Origin: Sitta carolinensis
Lineage: Eukaryota; Chordata; Aves; Passeriformes; Sittidae
DNA: 64,000 nt
NCBI GenBank assembly: GCA_032173965.1
Contig: CM063290.1
Span: 9,015,501 to 9,079,500 of the forward strand
Direction: 5' to 3'
The position numbers were made by a program, and so were the translations under genes. How positions within the stretch are numbered: the first letter of the stretch is position 1; each line of letters begins with the position of its first letter. Below, one piece after another: positions 1 to 12,619 of the stretch. The notes beneath the pieces were generated by a model that had not been told where the DNA came from, ran no database searches, and worked only from the letters and a program-made list of their open reading frames with translations.

Positions 1-2980
1 GTCTTTAGAGACATTCGTTGCGCTGAAAGCAATGACTAAATGCTCCCCCTGGTCAGGCAGTTAACTGGCTGGGCAGGGAGCAGGGCTCTTCCCCAAGCTG
101 TAGTGACATCCTTCTCTGTATTTCTTGAGACCCATGGTCCTATTCCTCCTTTCAGCACTTGTCACCAGCTCTCAACCAAATGCTCTTTTCCAGACAGTTT
201 GTTTTCCCTGCTGTGAGCAGGTACTACTACAGCTGCTACTTAAGATTCCTTTTAAATACAACTCTCCCCTGCTGGTCTCCAGTATTTGTTAGGGGGGATT
301 TAGTTGTAATTACATTTTGGCAATCTAAGCAAGAATAGCCTTACAAGGCAGGGCTGAAATATTAGCTGCAGGTTCCTTTTATTCACAGCACATTTAGCTT
401 TTTGCAGATGACATCACTTGGGGCTTTAGTCCTGTTTTGTGCCCAGCTGTGCTTCATGTCCACCTCTGTTATTTTATGTACTCACCCACTTCTTGCTTTT
501 GCTGCCCCTTGTCTAAGCTGGTGCTGAAGAGTGCAGGCTTGCTATTAAATCTGAAAATGCTGTGGTCCTGCTGTGCTCACCCTCAAATATGCTTTGTGAG
601 TGAGCTGTGGAAGAGCCCTTCCCAGGGAGGCTGTTCCTCTCCTCCCACTGCCCCCGTGGTTGAAATTTAGAGGAACTCAGCAGAGGTTCCTCTTGCTCAG
701 CCTTGACGAGAGTGAGCTGGCTGGGTGTGGAGTTTGTCCTCTTTAAGGCTGCTTTTCCTGAGGTCGGGAGAAAGGCAGTGGTTGATCAGTGCCAAGCACC
801 AGGTGCCTTCTTATAGCCTGGAGGGGGATGGAGCCAGACTGGTTTGTGAGCTGGACTTTTGGTTTGTGGTCCGCTGTGTGCTGCTAATGAGAATGGTAAA
901 AAAACAGGCATGAGGTTGTTTGGGAAGGGAAGGAGCTTCTGTTGTGCTCTAGAAAGAGGTTTCAGATCCTCTTCATTCAGGAAGGAAGCCTCTAGTCATG
1001 GGAGTCCAAAATTTGCGGTGAGTCAATATCTTTCCTGCTTTCCTTATCCCAAAGGCTTTGAGCACCCTTGAACTTTAAATCTCTGCAAAGTGGCTTTAGG
1101 GAAACTGGAAAAGCTTTTCAGCCTGGAGCCCAAAGAAGATATTCCCTTGAGTTCTTCTTTCCCAACAGGATGCTGAGCTGTGGTGAGCTCAGGGGCCCTG
1201 GGTGTCTCTGGCTACAGCTAGTCTGATGGGGCTGATGGCTCTTCCCAGCCCACAGAGAGAAAGGAGTTCTCTCTGTGGAGGGGAACAGTTGGAGGATAAC
1301 GTTGCCTTGTCTTAGTGCTTCTTGGTGGAATGTAGGCATATGGGGCTGAGGAACATTTTCCTCTCACTGCACTCCCTCCTTAACCTCAGAGGGTGATCTG
1401 CAAGGTGTTCCTCTGCCAGATCCTGCAAGACTGGCAGACTAGAAGAGCTCATCCATTTCCACTTGTGCTGTATGGACATGCTGGAGCCTGAGCTCACTGG
1501 AAGAAGCAGCATCCCTGGTGTGGTAAGAAGTAGGTGACAGTACCCTGCCTTGGAGACTGGCAGCAGGGCAATAGGGACCCAGTAATTAATGAGAAATGGC
1601 CAGACAAAGACAGACCAGAGCTCATTAATTATGCATCTTCTTGGGGACAGAGAGCCTGAGGCTTGTGGACACACCTCATTCTCTGGGTTGGTCAGCTTAA
1701 GGCAGCTCCTGACTCTTACAGGGTTAGGGACATGGGCCAGGAGGGTCTGTCCCTTCAGCCACTGAGAGGACGTGGCTGTGGAAGGACAGGAGTACTGTGC
1801 AGTGCCATCACTTACCAGCAAGACTGTGGCCAGGAGTACAGTGCTCCAAGACCTCGTCACCTCCCCTGGGTCATGGTCATGGGAGGTGACCCAGGCAGGG
1901 AGCAGGATCCAGGTAAGGTTCTGTGAGCACCCCTGCCTGCAGTGGTGAGCACCATCCCCACCTCCTTCAGGGTGCCAGCTGGGAGCTCTGTATTCACCTG
2001 GCATTGATGCTGTGGGCACTATGGATCTTGTAGGAATAGGGCAGGAAAAGGCATCTTGCAGAAAGCAGGGGCAGGCTGGCACAGCCCCAAGTGGTTCCAG
2101 GCCATGACCAGGCTGCAGACATCCAAGAAGTGATGCGTTTTCCTCCCTCCTCCACCTGTGCCCACAGTGCCCTCACCTCTGCCAGGGAGTGCCAGGGCAG
2201 CTGTGGGCAGTAACCAACTGGTTTTCTCCCAGCAGCAGCAGAGGCAGCCGGTGCTGGGACTGTGAGGCTGATGCACGTCCTGGAGCCAGGCGCAGGTGGC
2301 AAGAGCTGGATCACAGGGGAGCAGATGCTGCTTGCCACCAGTCCCGGGCTGACCTCTCATCTCCCCTGCCAGCAGGGACAAAGCCAGGGGCCCCAGAGGT
2401 CACTGAGGGGCACGGGGATGCAGCGTTGCTGGGATGGGGGAAGGGACTGTGTTTGACAGGGATGATCCCATAGGGCAAGGAAAGCTGGTGGGGGATGGAG
2501 TTGTGCTGATGCTCCCAGCAGGATGAATGCCACAGGGCACACATCCCTGAGGGTGTTTGGGTGCCTGGTGGCCCAGTCTTTCCACCTCAAGCTGCTTGCT
2601 AGGGAACAAGGACAGCACTTCAGCTGTCCCCAAGACCCACAGTCGGGGCATAAATGGAGGGAAGAATGAGCTGCCACCAATCCCATCCATGGGCTCCGTT
2701 GATACCCCAGAATAGGCGGCTGTAGCTGTGATTCCTGCCCCACTGCCATGACAGGGATGACAGTATTCCCGTTTGTCCTGGGCTTGAATTTGTAAATTTG
2801 CAGTGGGGTGATGTGGCTCTTGCTGCCAGCATTGCTGCACAACCCGTTACATGTCTGACTGCTCCAGTTTCCCCGTGTCTCATCTCACAGGACTGTGCAG
2901 CTTAGAGGTGTGTGGCCAGCCTGCGTGGGGTGCACATCCAGCCCCTGAGGCAGGTGGGCATGGAGCAGGGATGCCATGGA
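1..2980. other. Left flank, no gene recognised
   Basis: This stretch lies downstream of CHRNG. I see no exon with conserved protein character, no splice-consistent exon chain and no CpG island. Open frames are present, the longest being 256 codons on the minus strand at 1312-2082, but their composition is low in charged and conserved residues and none resembles a known family. In human the next gene beyond CHRNG is EIF4E2 (with the primate-annotated TIGD1); no EIF4E2 coding exon is visible here, so it must lie further left if synteny holds. Confidence 0.6.
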
Positions 2981-3000
2981 GGCTTGCAAGACCTGGAGGC

Positions 3001-3006
3001 TTTATT
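3001..3006 (-). terminator. Poly(A) signal of CHRNG
   Basis: AATAAA on the minus strand, about 80 bases after the CHRNG stop codon. This gives a short 3'UTR ending near 2980. Confidence 0.7.
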
Positions 3007-3086
3007 TCCACATTCAGCACTGCATGACCACCCCATGTTCCTCCTTCCCCCATCTCCACCACTTGGCTGGTGGGCACCTGTGAGCA

Positions 3087-6000
3087 TCACTGTGGCAGAT
3101 ACTGCTTGGGGTCCCCAGGGAAGGGCAGGGCAGGTGCCTGGTTGAAGTGAGCCACGAGGAAGATTCCAACGGTGCCACACACAAAGAGAGAGGCCATGAT
3201 GAAGAAGCAGACACGGTCAATCACCTGTCCCACCATAATCCACTCTTCGCTCTCCTGCCAGTGGCACAAGAAGGGTGAGGGCTGTGCCCCCTGCCCCCCA
3301 CACAGATCCCTCTCCCCCCAGCCCTGACTCACACTGCTGAAGTCATTCTGCTCCCGCGTGGCATTGGCAATGTAGTTGCAGGCATCCACGCAGGCGCGGA
3401 TCTCAGGACCTGCCTCCTCCAGGCTCTGGCAGAAGTCCTGGGTACTGCCACTCTCCAGACCTCGTTCTATGAGCAGCAGAGCCAGCACAATGGGCACCAG
3501 CAAGCGCTCAGCCACCAGCACAAAGCCCAGCTTCACAGGGAGGTGCCAACCCCCTGGGGTCACTCACCAATCTTCTCCAGCACAGTTTTCATCAGCCCAT
3601 CTCTTTCCTTCTGCTTCTCAAAGAGCAGCTCAGTCCTGGCTTTCCAGAGCATGTACTCGTCAGCTTTCACCATAAGTCCCAGGGAGCTGCGTCTGCGGAT
3701 GGCTTGCGGAGGCCCTGGGGTCTCCTCTGGCATGGCCATACCCAGGTAGCGGGGCAGGAGGTGCAGGAATACCTGGGCAGAGTGTCACTTGTGGGGATCT
3801 GTCCCCCTCACACTACCCAGAGCACCCAATGGGTGTGACTGGTTTCCCTGGAATTGCTTGGAGCATGGTGGGATGTTGGCACCTGCTGCTCCCCAGCATT
3901 GGGAGTGGCTTGGTGGCACAGTGTGGTCCATTGGGGACATCTGGGGCCTTCTCTTTGTGCCACGACTTGCACTCAGATGAAGGCATGCCTGCCACCTTAC
4001 TCTGCAAGGGACATGGCCTTGTTCCCCAAATACCCATCCCATTCCCCTTGTACAAAGGGTAGAGGGATGATGGCAGATACCTGGCGCACTCTCTGGGACA
4101 TGGAGTGAGTGTTGGGTGTTCTCAGGGAGACGTTGAGGACAATGACAGCATTCACCACAATCACCACTGTCACCACCATGAGGAAGGTCAGGTATCTGAG
4201 GAGGGAGCACAGAGTCTCAGTAGGGCTGCTGGGTCACAAGGTCCTTCTCTGTGCCCTTCTGGGCTGGAAGCTGGTGACTGGCAGTGAAACATGGGCGAGT
4301 GGTAGCCCTGTGTCAGCCCCATCTGGGCTGAGGGCTATTTCTGCACCAGGGTCCTGTCCCTGGGCACTGGCGACTCCACAGCACCTGAGACCCTGCTGGC
4401 ACAGTGTGACAAGAGGGCTGGCACCCCTATCCCAATGTGTCACTTACTTCCCGATGAGAGGCACAGCCTGGGAGGTCTCAGGCACCTTCTGGGCAATGAG
4501 GAAGAGGAAGACAGTCTGGGCCAGGAGAACATTGATGGAGACGGTGCATTTCTGCCCACCAGCTGCCAAGGAGGGGCAAAGGCATGGTTTGGCACAGGGC
4601 AATGCTGTGGGCATTGCCCTCATAAGGCAAAAAACCTCCACCCAAAAGCTGAGTTAGACAAGTCCTGTCTTGAGGCATTAACTATGGGATACCTAGAAAT
4701 GTACACACTCCCCCCAATCCAAATACTACAGGAGTGGGTGAGAGATGATACAGATGGTCACAAGCACAAGGGGATGAGGATCTCTTCCTGGAATGTTTCT
4801 GTCCCCTTGCACATCCCCATGCCCGCAGTGGGCACGGTCCAGTGTACCTTTGGCAGGCAGGAAGTAGACGAGCACAGCCATGGCAGAGATGAGGACACAG
4901 GGCACGATGATGTTGATGATGTAGAAGAGTGGCTTGCGCTGGATGATGAGGTAGAAGACGACCTGCTGGTACTGGATGTCGTCTGGGGTGAAGTGCTCCG
5001 AGTTGATGATCTTCCGAGCAGGGCGGTGCTTGATGGCCCATTCGCCATTCTCTGCATTGTGATGGTGACAGGTGAGTCCCACCGTCCCCATGGGGGCACT
5101 GGGCCTCCAGCCCCCCAGTCCAGGGAGGAAGGGGAGCACTGGTGATTGGCATGGGCCCCACAGGGCACCCAGGCTGTGCACAGGGCTAGAGCCACTCGTG
5201 AAGAAGATGAGCACTGTGGAATGTGCCATGGTGCCTGGGAAAAATACCCCCAAAAACAGTTGGATGGGGCAGCTGGGCACATATAGGGCACCTTTAACCC
5301 CTTGGGGCTCCCAGGACTACAGCTGTGGGGCTGTGGTCCCCCATCTCCCCATTTCCACAGTGCCACAGAGGGAAGCCAAGCATGACACTGGGTGACAGCG
5401 CACTGTTCTCTACAGGAGCAATAGATTTTTTCCCAGTCAAGATCGCAACTCAGGCCGGTAATGAAAAAATAAATCTCGCTGCCCGAAAAGCATTTTGTTC
5501 CTTCAATATGCAATTAAAATGTGATGGAAAATGTCATTGTTTGGCCATGACAGCTACGTTCCCAGCATCAATCAAGCTTGCAGGAGCGGTGCTCTCCGGC
5601 AGCAGCTGCCAGCCTGCAAGAGCCCTGAGCTGGGGGGGTTAGAAAAACAAATCTCTCCCACACTCCTGCTTCCACTAATAACTTAAGTGCCCATGTAATG
5701 GTGGGAGCTGCTAATAGTCCCTGCAGCCCTGCTTTTGGCAGCCACCAATGTAGCAGCAGACCTGCTGGATGTCCCCTGTGGTGGGACACTCTTGTGCTGT
5801 GGCTGTGGCTGCAGTGTTACCTGTGAAAGCCTCGGGGTCAATGAAGATCCACTCCACAGTCTGGCCATCCTCCACTGTCAGCAGCAGATTGATTTCATTG
5901 GCACTGTATGTCTGGGACCTAGGCAGGGATGAGGTGGTGGCACAGGCTGGCATGCAGCAAGCTGAATTGTCAAAGGGTGCCAGTGTGGCACCAGGTCATG

Positions 6001-7414
6001 CTGGCCACCTCCAGCTCTGCTTTGGGGTGCTTGGCTTGTCCACAGTGCCTCCTGCCAAGTGGCAGGGGATAGGCAAGTGGCACTTATCTGCCCAGGGCAA
6101 AGGTGGGCATTCCACACTAATCCCTATGTCCCAGGAGGAGTTGCCATAGTGCCCATGCTCACTGGAAGACCATGGTGCAGTTCTGCCAGTCAAAGGGGAA
6201 GTAGGTGACGTGGATGACACAGACGCTGCGGTAGATGGCAGGGGGCAGCCAGTAGATGCTGCCGTCAGGGGACACCAGCACGTTGGTGTAGAGGGTGATT
6301 TCGAATGTCCCGTCGATGCTGGGGGGGGGGGAAAGGATGGGCTCAGCCCCAAACTATGCCCAGCGGGCAGCTGCCAGCCCTGTGTCGGGATATGTCCCAT
6401 TGCCCTGTTACCTACTTGTTCTCCAGGACGATATCCGGCAGCCAGACCATGGTGGAGGGCACACGCAGCAGCTGGATATTGTCGTATTTCTCAGGGTCCC
6501 AGCTCAGGCGATAATCAGACCATTGCTGGGAGAAGGAGAGGTGAGGAGAAGGAGATGAAGGAGATTGTGAGTTGCCTGTGCTATGCTGCCCACAAAATGG
6601 GCTCATTTGGGGGTGCCCACCAAAAGAGGGTGCAGGTTACAGCGCCAGCCCCTCATGGGGTGCCACCCTGATATGCAAACATAGCTGGGCGTGATCCTGC
6701 CTAGAAGGGCGGGGTCTCACCATCTCGATCCAGACGTTGGTGGTGAGGGTCTCCTCCCGTTCATTCTGGTAGGGAAGGAATAAGCGAGATCGCTTTAGTG
6801 CCCTGCCTTCTGCCCCACATGTGGGGACAAATTCTGTCCCCCTTGGGGTGGGGCGGGTCTCTCACCAGGGAGATGAGATTGGTGAGGGTGAGCTTAAGGG
6901 AGACATCGATGATCTCATCCCCCCGGGCCGGGCGCAGTTGTTGATTGTAGTTGGACATGAGGTCCTGGAACAGCTTCTCCTCCTGGTTCCTGCAGCCCAC
7001 ACCTGGGAGGGCACACGCCATGTGACACCCCCCGGGGAAAGGCAGTGGGGGTCTCTGGTGCCCTTGATACGTTGAGGGGGGGATGCACAGGGGGGGTGCA
7101 TGGGAAAGGGATGCCCAGGGGTGTGTTCCTGCGGGTGTGCGCTCCGCTCCACGATCCTGACAGTCCCGCCGGTGCCCAGGGCAAGGGGTGTGCTGCCCTC
7201 ACCCAGCTCCCCCGGGGACCTCTCCGGGGCAGGACGCGGAGGCGGTGGGCTGCCAGCGCAGGACAGCCCGGTGGGGCGGTGCCTGGCGCTGTACCCCCAG
7301 GGGTGACAAACCCCCAGGTGCAAAGGTGGTCAGGTGCCCTCCAGGCTACTCCCTGGACGGGCAGATCTTACCTGCCAGGGTGCAGAGGACGAGGAGGAGG
7401 CCGTGGCCGCGCAT
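3087..7414 (-). CDS. CHRNG: Muscle acetylcholine receptor subunit gamma, 12 exons, intact
   Basis: Gamma subunit of the embryonic muscle nicotinic receptor, a pentameric acetylcholine-gated cation channel of the postsynaptic membrane. Coding exons, in transcript order: 7372-7414, 6866-7002, 6721-6765, 6416-6525, 6163-6318, 5821-5918, 4848-5051, 4448-4562, 4081-4195, 3568-3772, 3333-3466, 3087-3254. All phases agree and give 509 residues, close to the family length of about 515. The exon sizes 45, 110, 156, 115 and 115 are typical of muscle nAChR subunits. Visible are a signal peptide ([11 protein letters not shown]), the mature start RNQEEK, the Cys-loop region ending FPFDWQNC, four membrane segments (exons 7-9 and 12) and the C-terminus GDPKQYLPQ. 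Gamma rather than delta is chosen from the N-terminus, from WIFIDPEAF and from position: CHRND lies directly upstream on the same strand, as in human. Confidence 0.97.
5400..5560. other. AT-rich island in CHRNG intron 6
   Basis: Within an otherwise GC-rich gene this segment of intron 6 turns AT-rich, with AATAAA-, ATTTT- and GCAATTAAA-type motifs. It does not encode a recognisable exon. Such islands are common in conserved non-coding elements, but conservation cannot be judged from one sequence. Confidence 0.3.
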
Positions 7415-7508
7415 GGCTGTGTCGGGGGCGCCGGGGCTGCGGCTCCGCTCGGCCGCCTGCGCCGACGCGTTATGGGCCTGGCGCCTGCTGGGACGGGACG
7501 GGACGGGA

Positions 7509-7534
7509 CAGCTGTCCCCTGCCACCGCCAGCTG
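7509..7534. promoter_or_regulatory. Two CAGCTG E-boxes in the CHRNG promoter
   Basis: Identical CAGCTG E-boxes at 7509-7514 and 7529-7534 lie 20 bases apart, about two helical turns, and about 95-120 bases upstream of the CHRNG start codon. Muscle nAChR subunit promoters are known targets of MyoD and myogenin through E-boxes of this type. A short run of GGGAC repeats (7485-7508) abuts the pair. Function is inferred from position and motif. Confidence 0.55.
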
Positions 7535-8460
7535 TCCCCAACAGCCACGGGGGCCCGCGAGGGACGCGTGACCACCCACTTCCCCCGCTGGAGAGGCGAT
7601 GCCGGTTTGCTGGGAAGCTCCTCTGGCATTTTGTGCCGGAGAGGTTCGAATTTGGGCAAGGGGCAAGATGACCTCTGTGCCTTGGGTTCCCCATGTATCC
7701 CATAAAGGGATGCATCTCCTTGCAGGTTATGGGAAAAGGGTGCCCCCCTGTCAGCACATCTGTCCCTGCCATGGCAGTGGCTGCCCCAGAATATAGGGTG
7801 GGGAAGGGGCAGCAGGCAAGTCCCATCACATCAGCCTAGGGAGTGATGCCTCCTGTCCCGCGGGTTCAAACCCTTCCAGCCCCTGTGTAGGATTACAGGG
7901 AGGTGGGAATGGCCGTGTGGGGGTGTGGTGAGATTCCTGGCTCTCAGTGGAGAGGATGTGACAGCTGTCCCGGGCTGCTGCCAGTGGGGGGATGTCAGCT
8001 GTGTCCCCTGAAACCAGAGCCCTGGCATCCCACTGCTGAGGGAAGGAGACACCTTCCTGAGCCCCCAGCCTTGCTCTGTGGGATGGGGTGTGCTGGGGGG
8101 ACACTGTGGGTCTGGCTGGGGGATCATGAGACAGGGGGAAAATGTGGGCACTAGTGGCATCTCTGCCAACTGCAGCGGGTCTGCAGGGAGTGGTCCCATG
8201 TTGGGGGGGGTCAGCTCCCTCCCCAGCCCATCCTACCCCAAGTGCCCAGCGCACAGTGGTAGCAGGGCTGGTACCACCACATCCCCTCTGACAATCACCC
8301 CTTCCAGCCACAGCTGGGGTCCACCACACTCAGGACATCCAACCACAGCCATTCCCTGGGTGGGCAACACCCTCCCCAGGACACCCACAGTGTTCAGGTT
8401 GGGCATCGTGCCCAGTGGGACACACTGAAGGCAGCCAGCAGTTCAGTGACCAATGGCAAG
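7535..8460. other. CHRND-CHRNG intergenic DNA
   Basis: About 0.9 kb separates the CHRND poly(A) site from the CHRNG promoter elements. It has no exon-like segment and no obvious repeat, so it should hold the upstream CHRNG control region. Confidence 0.5.
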
Positions 8461-8471
8461 AATTACCCAGC

Positions 8472-8477
8472 TTTATT
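8472..8477 (-). terminator. Poly(A) signal of CHRND
   Basis: AATAAA on the minus strand about 55 bases past the CHRND stop codon. Confidence 0.7.
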
Positions 8478-8531
8478 TTCCCAAAGAAAGTCAGGTGGGG
8501 AAAGGCTGGCACATGGGATCCCCACACTCCC

Positions 8532-11500
8532 CTAGATGAAACGCTTGTTCTCCTCCCGGTAGTCATAGGGGTCTCCAGCAAAGGGCAGTGGTGGTGGGTG
8601 GTTGTAGATGCCCATGAGGAAGATCCAGAGGGTGCCCACCACCAGCGTGGGGGTGATGAGGAAGAAGCACAGGCGATCCAGAGTCCGGGCCACGCGGTTC
8701 CAGTTGTCGATCTCCTGTGGAGAGAGCCCAGAGCCAGGCAGTGTGGGGGCACAGTGGGCACAGCAAGCCCCCTTGTCCTCCCAGTGACCATGGCCCCACC
8801 TCATTGTAGCTGTTTTCTTCCCTCATGTGCTTGACAATGTAGTTGGCATTGTCAATGACGGGTTTGATGTGCTCGTAGGGCTGCTCCTCGCCTGAGTCCC
8901 TGCCCAGCGGCGCCAAACCTGGGGATGAGAGGGGGCGGTGAGATGGGCTCCGAAGGGCTGCGAGCCCTGGAGAGCCCAGCCCCGCCACCCTTCCTCTGTC
9001 CCTGCCGAGGGACTGTGGCTCACGGGCAGGAGTGACGCGGCTGGTCAGCCCGTGCCGCTCAGACTGCTTCTCGAACATGAGTTCGCTACGGGACTTGACG
9101 CTGAAGTATTCCTCCGCCTTGGCGATGTAGCCAGCCGAGCTGCAGCGCCGGATGCACGGGGCGCCCGCCGGGCTCTCGGACGGCTGTGTCATGCCCAGCA
9201 GCCGGGCAGGCTCTCCAGGAAGACCTGGAACACAAGAGAGAGTGTCATGTACTTTGGCCACCTCCCTGGTGAGTTGCTACCTTGTGCCCACTTTCTGCCG
9301 AAAAACTCCATCTGGCACAGGTGCAATGCCAGGGCTGTGGTGTCCCCATGCCCTCTGTGGGGTACAGTGTGACCCTGGTACCCACCAGAGCACCCACACC
9401 CCGCTCACCTCTCTGACCCAGTCAGACATGATGTGGGTGCTGGGGGTGCGGAAGTGGAAGTTGAGGACCACAACAGAGATGATCACCACGGCTGTCACCA
9501 GGAGCATGATAAAAAGCAGATACCTGGTAGGGAGCATGGTCTTGGAGCTGGCATTGCCTCAGGGACTGGCAGAGCTGCCCTCTGGCACCAATGGACTCCA
9601 CAATGTCCCCACGGTACTCAGTGGTGCCCAGGACTCACTTGCCGATGAGGGGGATGGCATGGGAAGTGGCAGGCAGGCGCTGGGAGATCAGCAGGAGGAA
9701 GACAGACTGGGCTAGGAGCACTGAGATTACCAGGGTCATCTTCTCACCACCTGGAGAACAAGTGAGCTCAGGGCAAACCTTTCCCCAGGTATCTCTAGCA
9801 GAGTCCCCAGTGCCAGGGCTGCCCTTACAGTGTCCCATGATACAGTGCCCCATATAGGGGTTCTCTGTTATGGGGTCCTGCATAGGATATCCTGTGCCCA
9901 AGTGCACCTCTGCCAGGATGCTGGCTGGGTGATGGTGTTCTACATGGGGATACTCCTATTCCAGGATGTCCCCATGCTGGCCATTGGGGTGTTGCTGTGC
10001 CCCAGGACCTGGTGCAGGTGTGGGACACGGAGGTGCCCCATGGATGTGACTCCCATTACTGGCACACATGCCACAGGGCTCACTCACTGTCAGCAGGCAG
10101 GTAGAAGACGAGGATGACCATGAAGGCAATGAGGATGCAGGGAATGACGATGTTGATGACATAGAAGAGTGGCTTGCGCTTGATGATGAGATAGAAGGTG
10201 ATGTCCTGGTGCTCACTGGTGTCCAGGGGAATGTCAGGATAGATGTTCTTGCGGGCTGGGCGGTGGATGATTTCCCATTCCCCATTCTCTGCCAGGGCAC
10301 AGGAGACAACATAGGGGCACCTGCCATGACCATCCTTGCCAGGTCCACTAGCACCAGTCTCCCCCCAGGGTGTGGATAGCATTCCAAGGAGGAATGAGTG
10401 CCAGGATGCCAAAGCCCCAGGTAGTGAACTTTCTCCATGGTAGTGTGCCCTGCCCCAACTCCAGAGTTCCCCCCGCCCTTTACAGGGTGTCTCACTGCCA
10501 CAAGACATGGCAGAGAGCACCAGCATTACCTGTGAAGCCTTCAGGGTCAATGATGATCCACTCCACTGGGAAAGACTTCCCTGTGTCTGGATCACTGTCT
10601 GTCTTCAAGTGCATGTTGATCTCCAGGGCACTGTATGCCAGCGACCTGGACCACAGCCCAGGTGACAGACAGTGAGGGGTTGCTGGGTACCCACCACCCA
10701 ACCCACCCTGACCTCCAGCATGATGGGCTTAGGCCACCAAGTCACTACAGACCCCCGCCTTGCTACACCTTGACAGCAAGGGGAGGTGCTGGCAGCAGCA
10801 GGCACCCAGGCATGACATGGCCACCCTGCTGCCCTGACCCAGCCACCCAGCACCTGAATCTGAGGGAGCAGTTCTGCCAGTCAAAGGGGAAGAAGTCAAC
10901 GTTGATGAGGCAGGTGCTGCGGAAGATGGCGGGTGGCAGCCAGTAGACATAGCCCGTGTCGTAGATGAGGACGTTGCAGTAGTAGGCAACCTCGAAGAGC
11001 CCATCATTGCTGTGCCAGGAGGGAGACAAGGTAATGGCATGGCTGGGAAGGGACCAGGGTAGTCCTGGACATGCACTGGGAACAGTTCAGAAGGATTGGG
11101 AGGGGAAATTAAAGCACAGCTCACTTGTTCTCCAGGACTATCTCCGGCAGCCACAGCATGTCTGGCGGCAGGCGGAGCACCTCCACACCCCCAAATTCAG
11201 ACTTGTTCCACTGCAGGCGGTAATCGGTCCAGCCCTGGAGGGAAGGATCCTCAGGTCACCCCCTCACCATGCTGAGCCACCCCATCGTGGCACAACTGAT
11301 GCCTACTCTGTCCCTACTCACGTGCTCGAGCCATACATTGGTGGTGAGTGTCTCGTCCACCTCTTTCTGCAAACAGCAACATGGGGCAGTGAGATGCCAG
11401 GGTGTCCCCCCAGCCCAAGACTCCCAGCCCTCACCAGCCAGGGTTGGAACAGCAGCCTCAGGATTCCCTGCCACACAACCAGCCCTAGGGGTGAGGCATG

Positions 11501-12411
11501 GCTGGGGGGAACCCCACATTGGGCCCTGCCCACTGGGTCTCACCAGTGAGATTAGGTTGGAGAGGGTGAGGGCCAGGTAGACATCCACAACCTCATCAGT
11601 GGAGACCACAGGGCGCAACTCTTTGTCATAGCCCTTCTCCTCGAACAGGTGGTGGATGAGCCGCTCCTCGTGGTTCACGCAGAGCCCACCTGGGGGTGTG
11701 GGGTCAGGCAAACCAGGGGGCTCTGGGGTTACTGGGCCCAGTGCTACCCCCTAGGGGTGCTCAGCAAGGGCAGGGTGATACAAGAATAGAGGGGAGAGGA
11801 ACAGGCCAGGACACTGCATGTCTGTGCTGCACAGGGTAGCAGACATGGACATGCAGGAATGACAGACACATGGGAGCTCATGATCACGCATGGTCACAGG
11901 ACAAGGATGTGGGCTTGGACGCAGAGGGACACAGATACAAACCCAGCACAGAGAGGGACACAGACATGAGACATTTGGATGCAGGCATGGTGGAACTATG
12001 CACATAGGTGGCTATGCACATGGAACACACATGGACTTTTGGACATGGACACAGTGTGTGCAGGGACACATGGTCATAGATTCAGCACAGGCAGGCACTT
12101 ACAGGGGCACATGAATACAATGACACTGTGCTCTGACAGCACATAACCCGGGCAGGGACAGGGCTCAGGGTGACACAGCCACGAAAGAAGCACAAAGGAC
12201 ACTCAGTGAGCAGACTCTTCCAGGTAACACCCAAAATGCAGCCCTGGGGACCCTGGTGCCCAGTTTGGACCCTGCCACCATCATCCCCCACCAGCCCCAT
12301 CGAGAGGGCACCCCATGCAGGAGAGCAACAGGGCACCCCATGACCCAGACCCTGCTCACCCGACAGCATCAGTGCCCCGAGCAGGGCCAGCTGCTGCAGC
12401 AGGTTCCCCAT
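8532..12411 (-). CDS. CHRND: Muscle acetylcholine receptor subunit delta, 12 exons, one frame break
   Basis: Delta subunit of the muscle nicotinic receptor. Exons: 12360-12411, 11544-11689, 11322-11366, 11125-11234, 10854-11009, 10530-10645, 10088-10288, 9639-9750, 9409-9523, 9024-9224, 8800-8918, 8532-8714. Visible are a leader ([16 protein letters not shown]), mature start near VNHEERL, the Cys-loop FPFDWQNC, M1-M3 in exons 7-9 and the C-terminus REENKRFI. Delta identity rests on [26 protein letters not shown] and the KRFI end. Exon 10 reads into TGA after 11 codons; one extra base at the G run at 9204-9206 restores the family sequence, and the exon 10/11 splice phase then fits. With it the protein is 518 residues, as expected. 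CHRNG follows about 1.1 kb downstream of this stop codon in the same orientation. Confidence 0.95.
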
Positions 12412-12517
12412 GCAGTGCTCACGGTGCCCTCACGCCGTGCCAGGCCCTGGCCGCTTCCCTGCCTGGCTCGGCTGAGCGGATGTCCGGCTGCTGGAGGGAG
12501 TGGGAGATGGATGGTGC

Positions 12518-12617
12518 CAGGTGCAGAGGGGGGAGGGTACCGGCACCAGAGAGCTGCTCCAGCCCCTCTCTTCCAGCACCCCCACGTGCAGGAAGGGGAG
12601 ATGGGCAGGCACAGCTG
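12518..12617. promoter_or_regulatory. E-boxes upstream of CHRND
   Basis: CAGGTG (CACCTG on the gene strand) at 12518-12523 and CAGCTG at 12612-12617 lie about 110 and 200 bases upstream of the CHRND start codon. They are plausible myogenic factor sites by analogy with other muscle nAChR promoters. E-boxes occur by chance, so this is weaker than the CHRNG pair. Confidence 0.35.
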
Positions 12618-12619
12618 GC

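Noticed and set aside
1312..2082. 256-codon open frame on the minus strand
   Set aside because: No similarity to any family I know, and no supporting promoter or splice signals. It is best explained by chance.
1..3000. EIF4E2 expected next to CHRNG
   Set aside because: No EIF4E2 exon motif or CpG promoter is present in the window.
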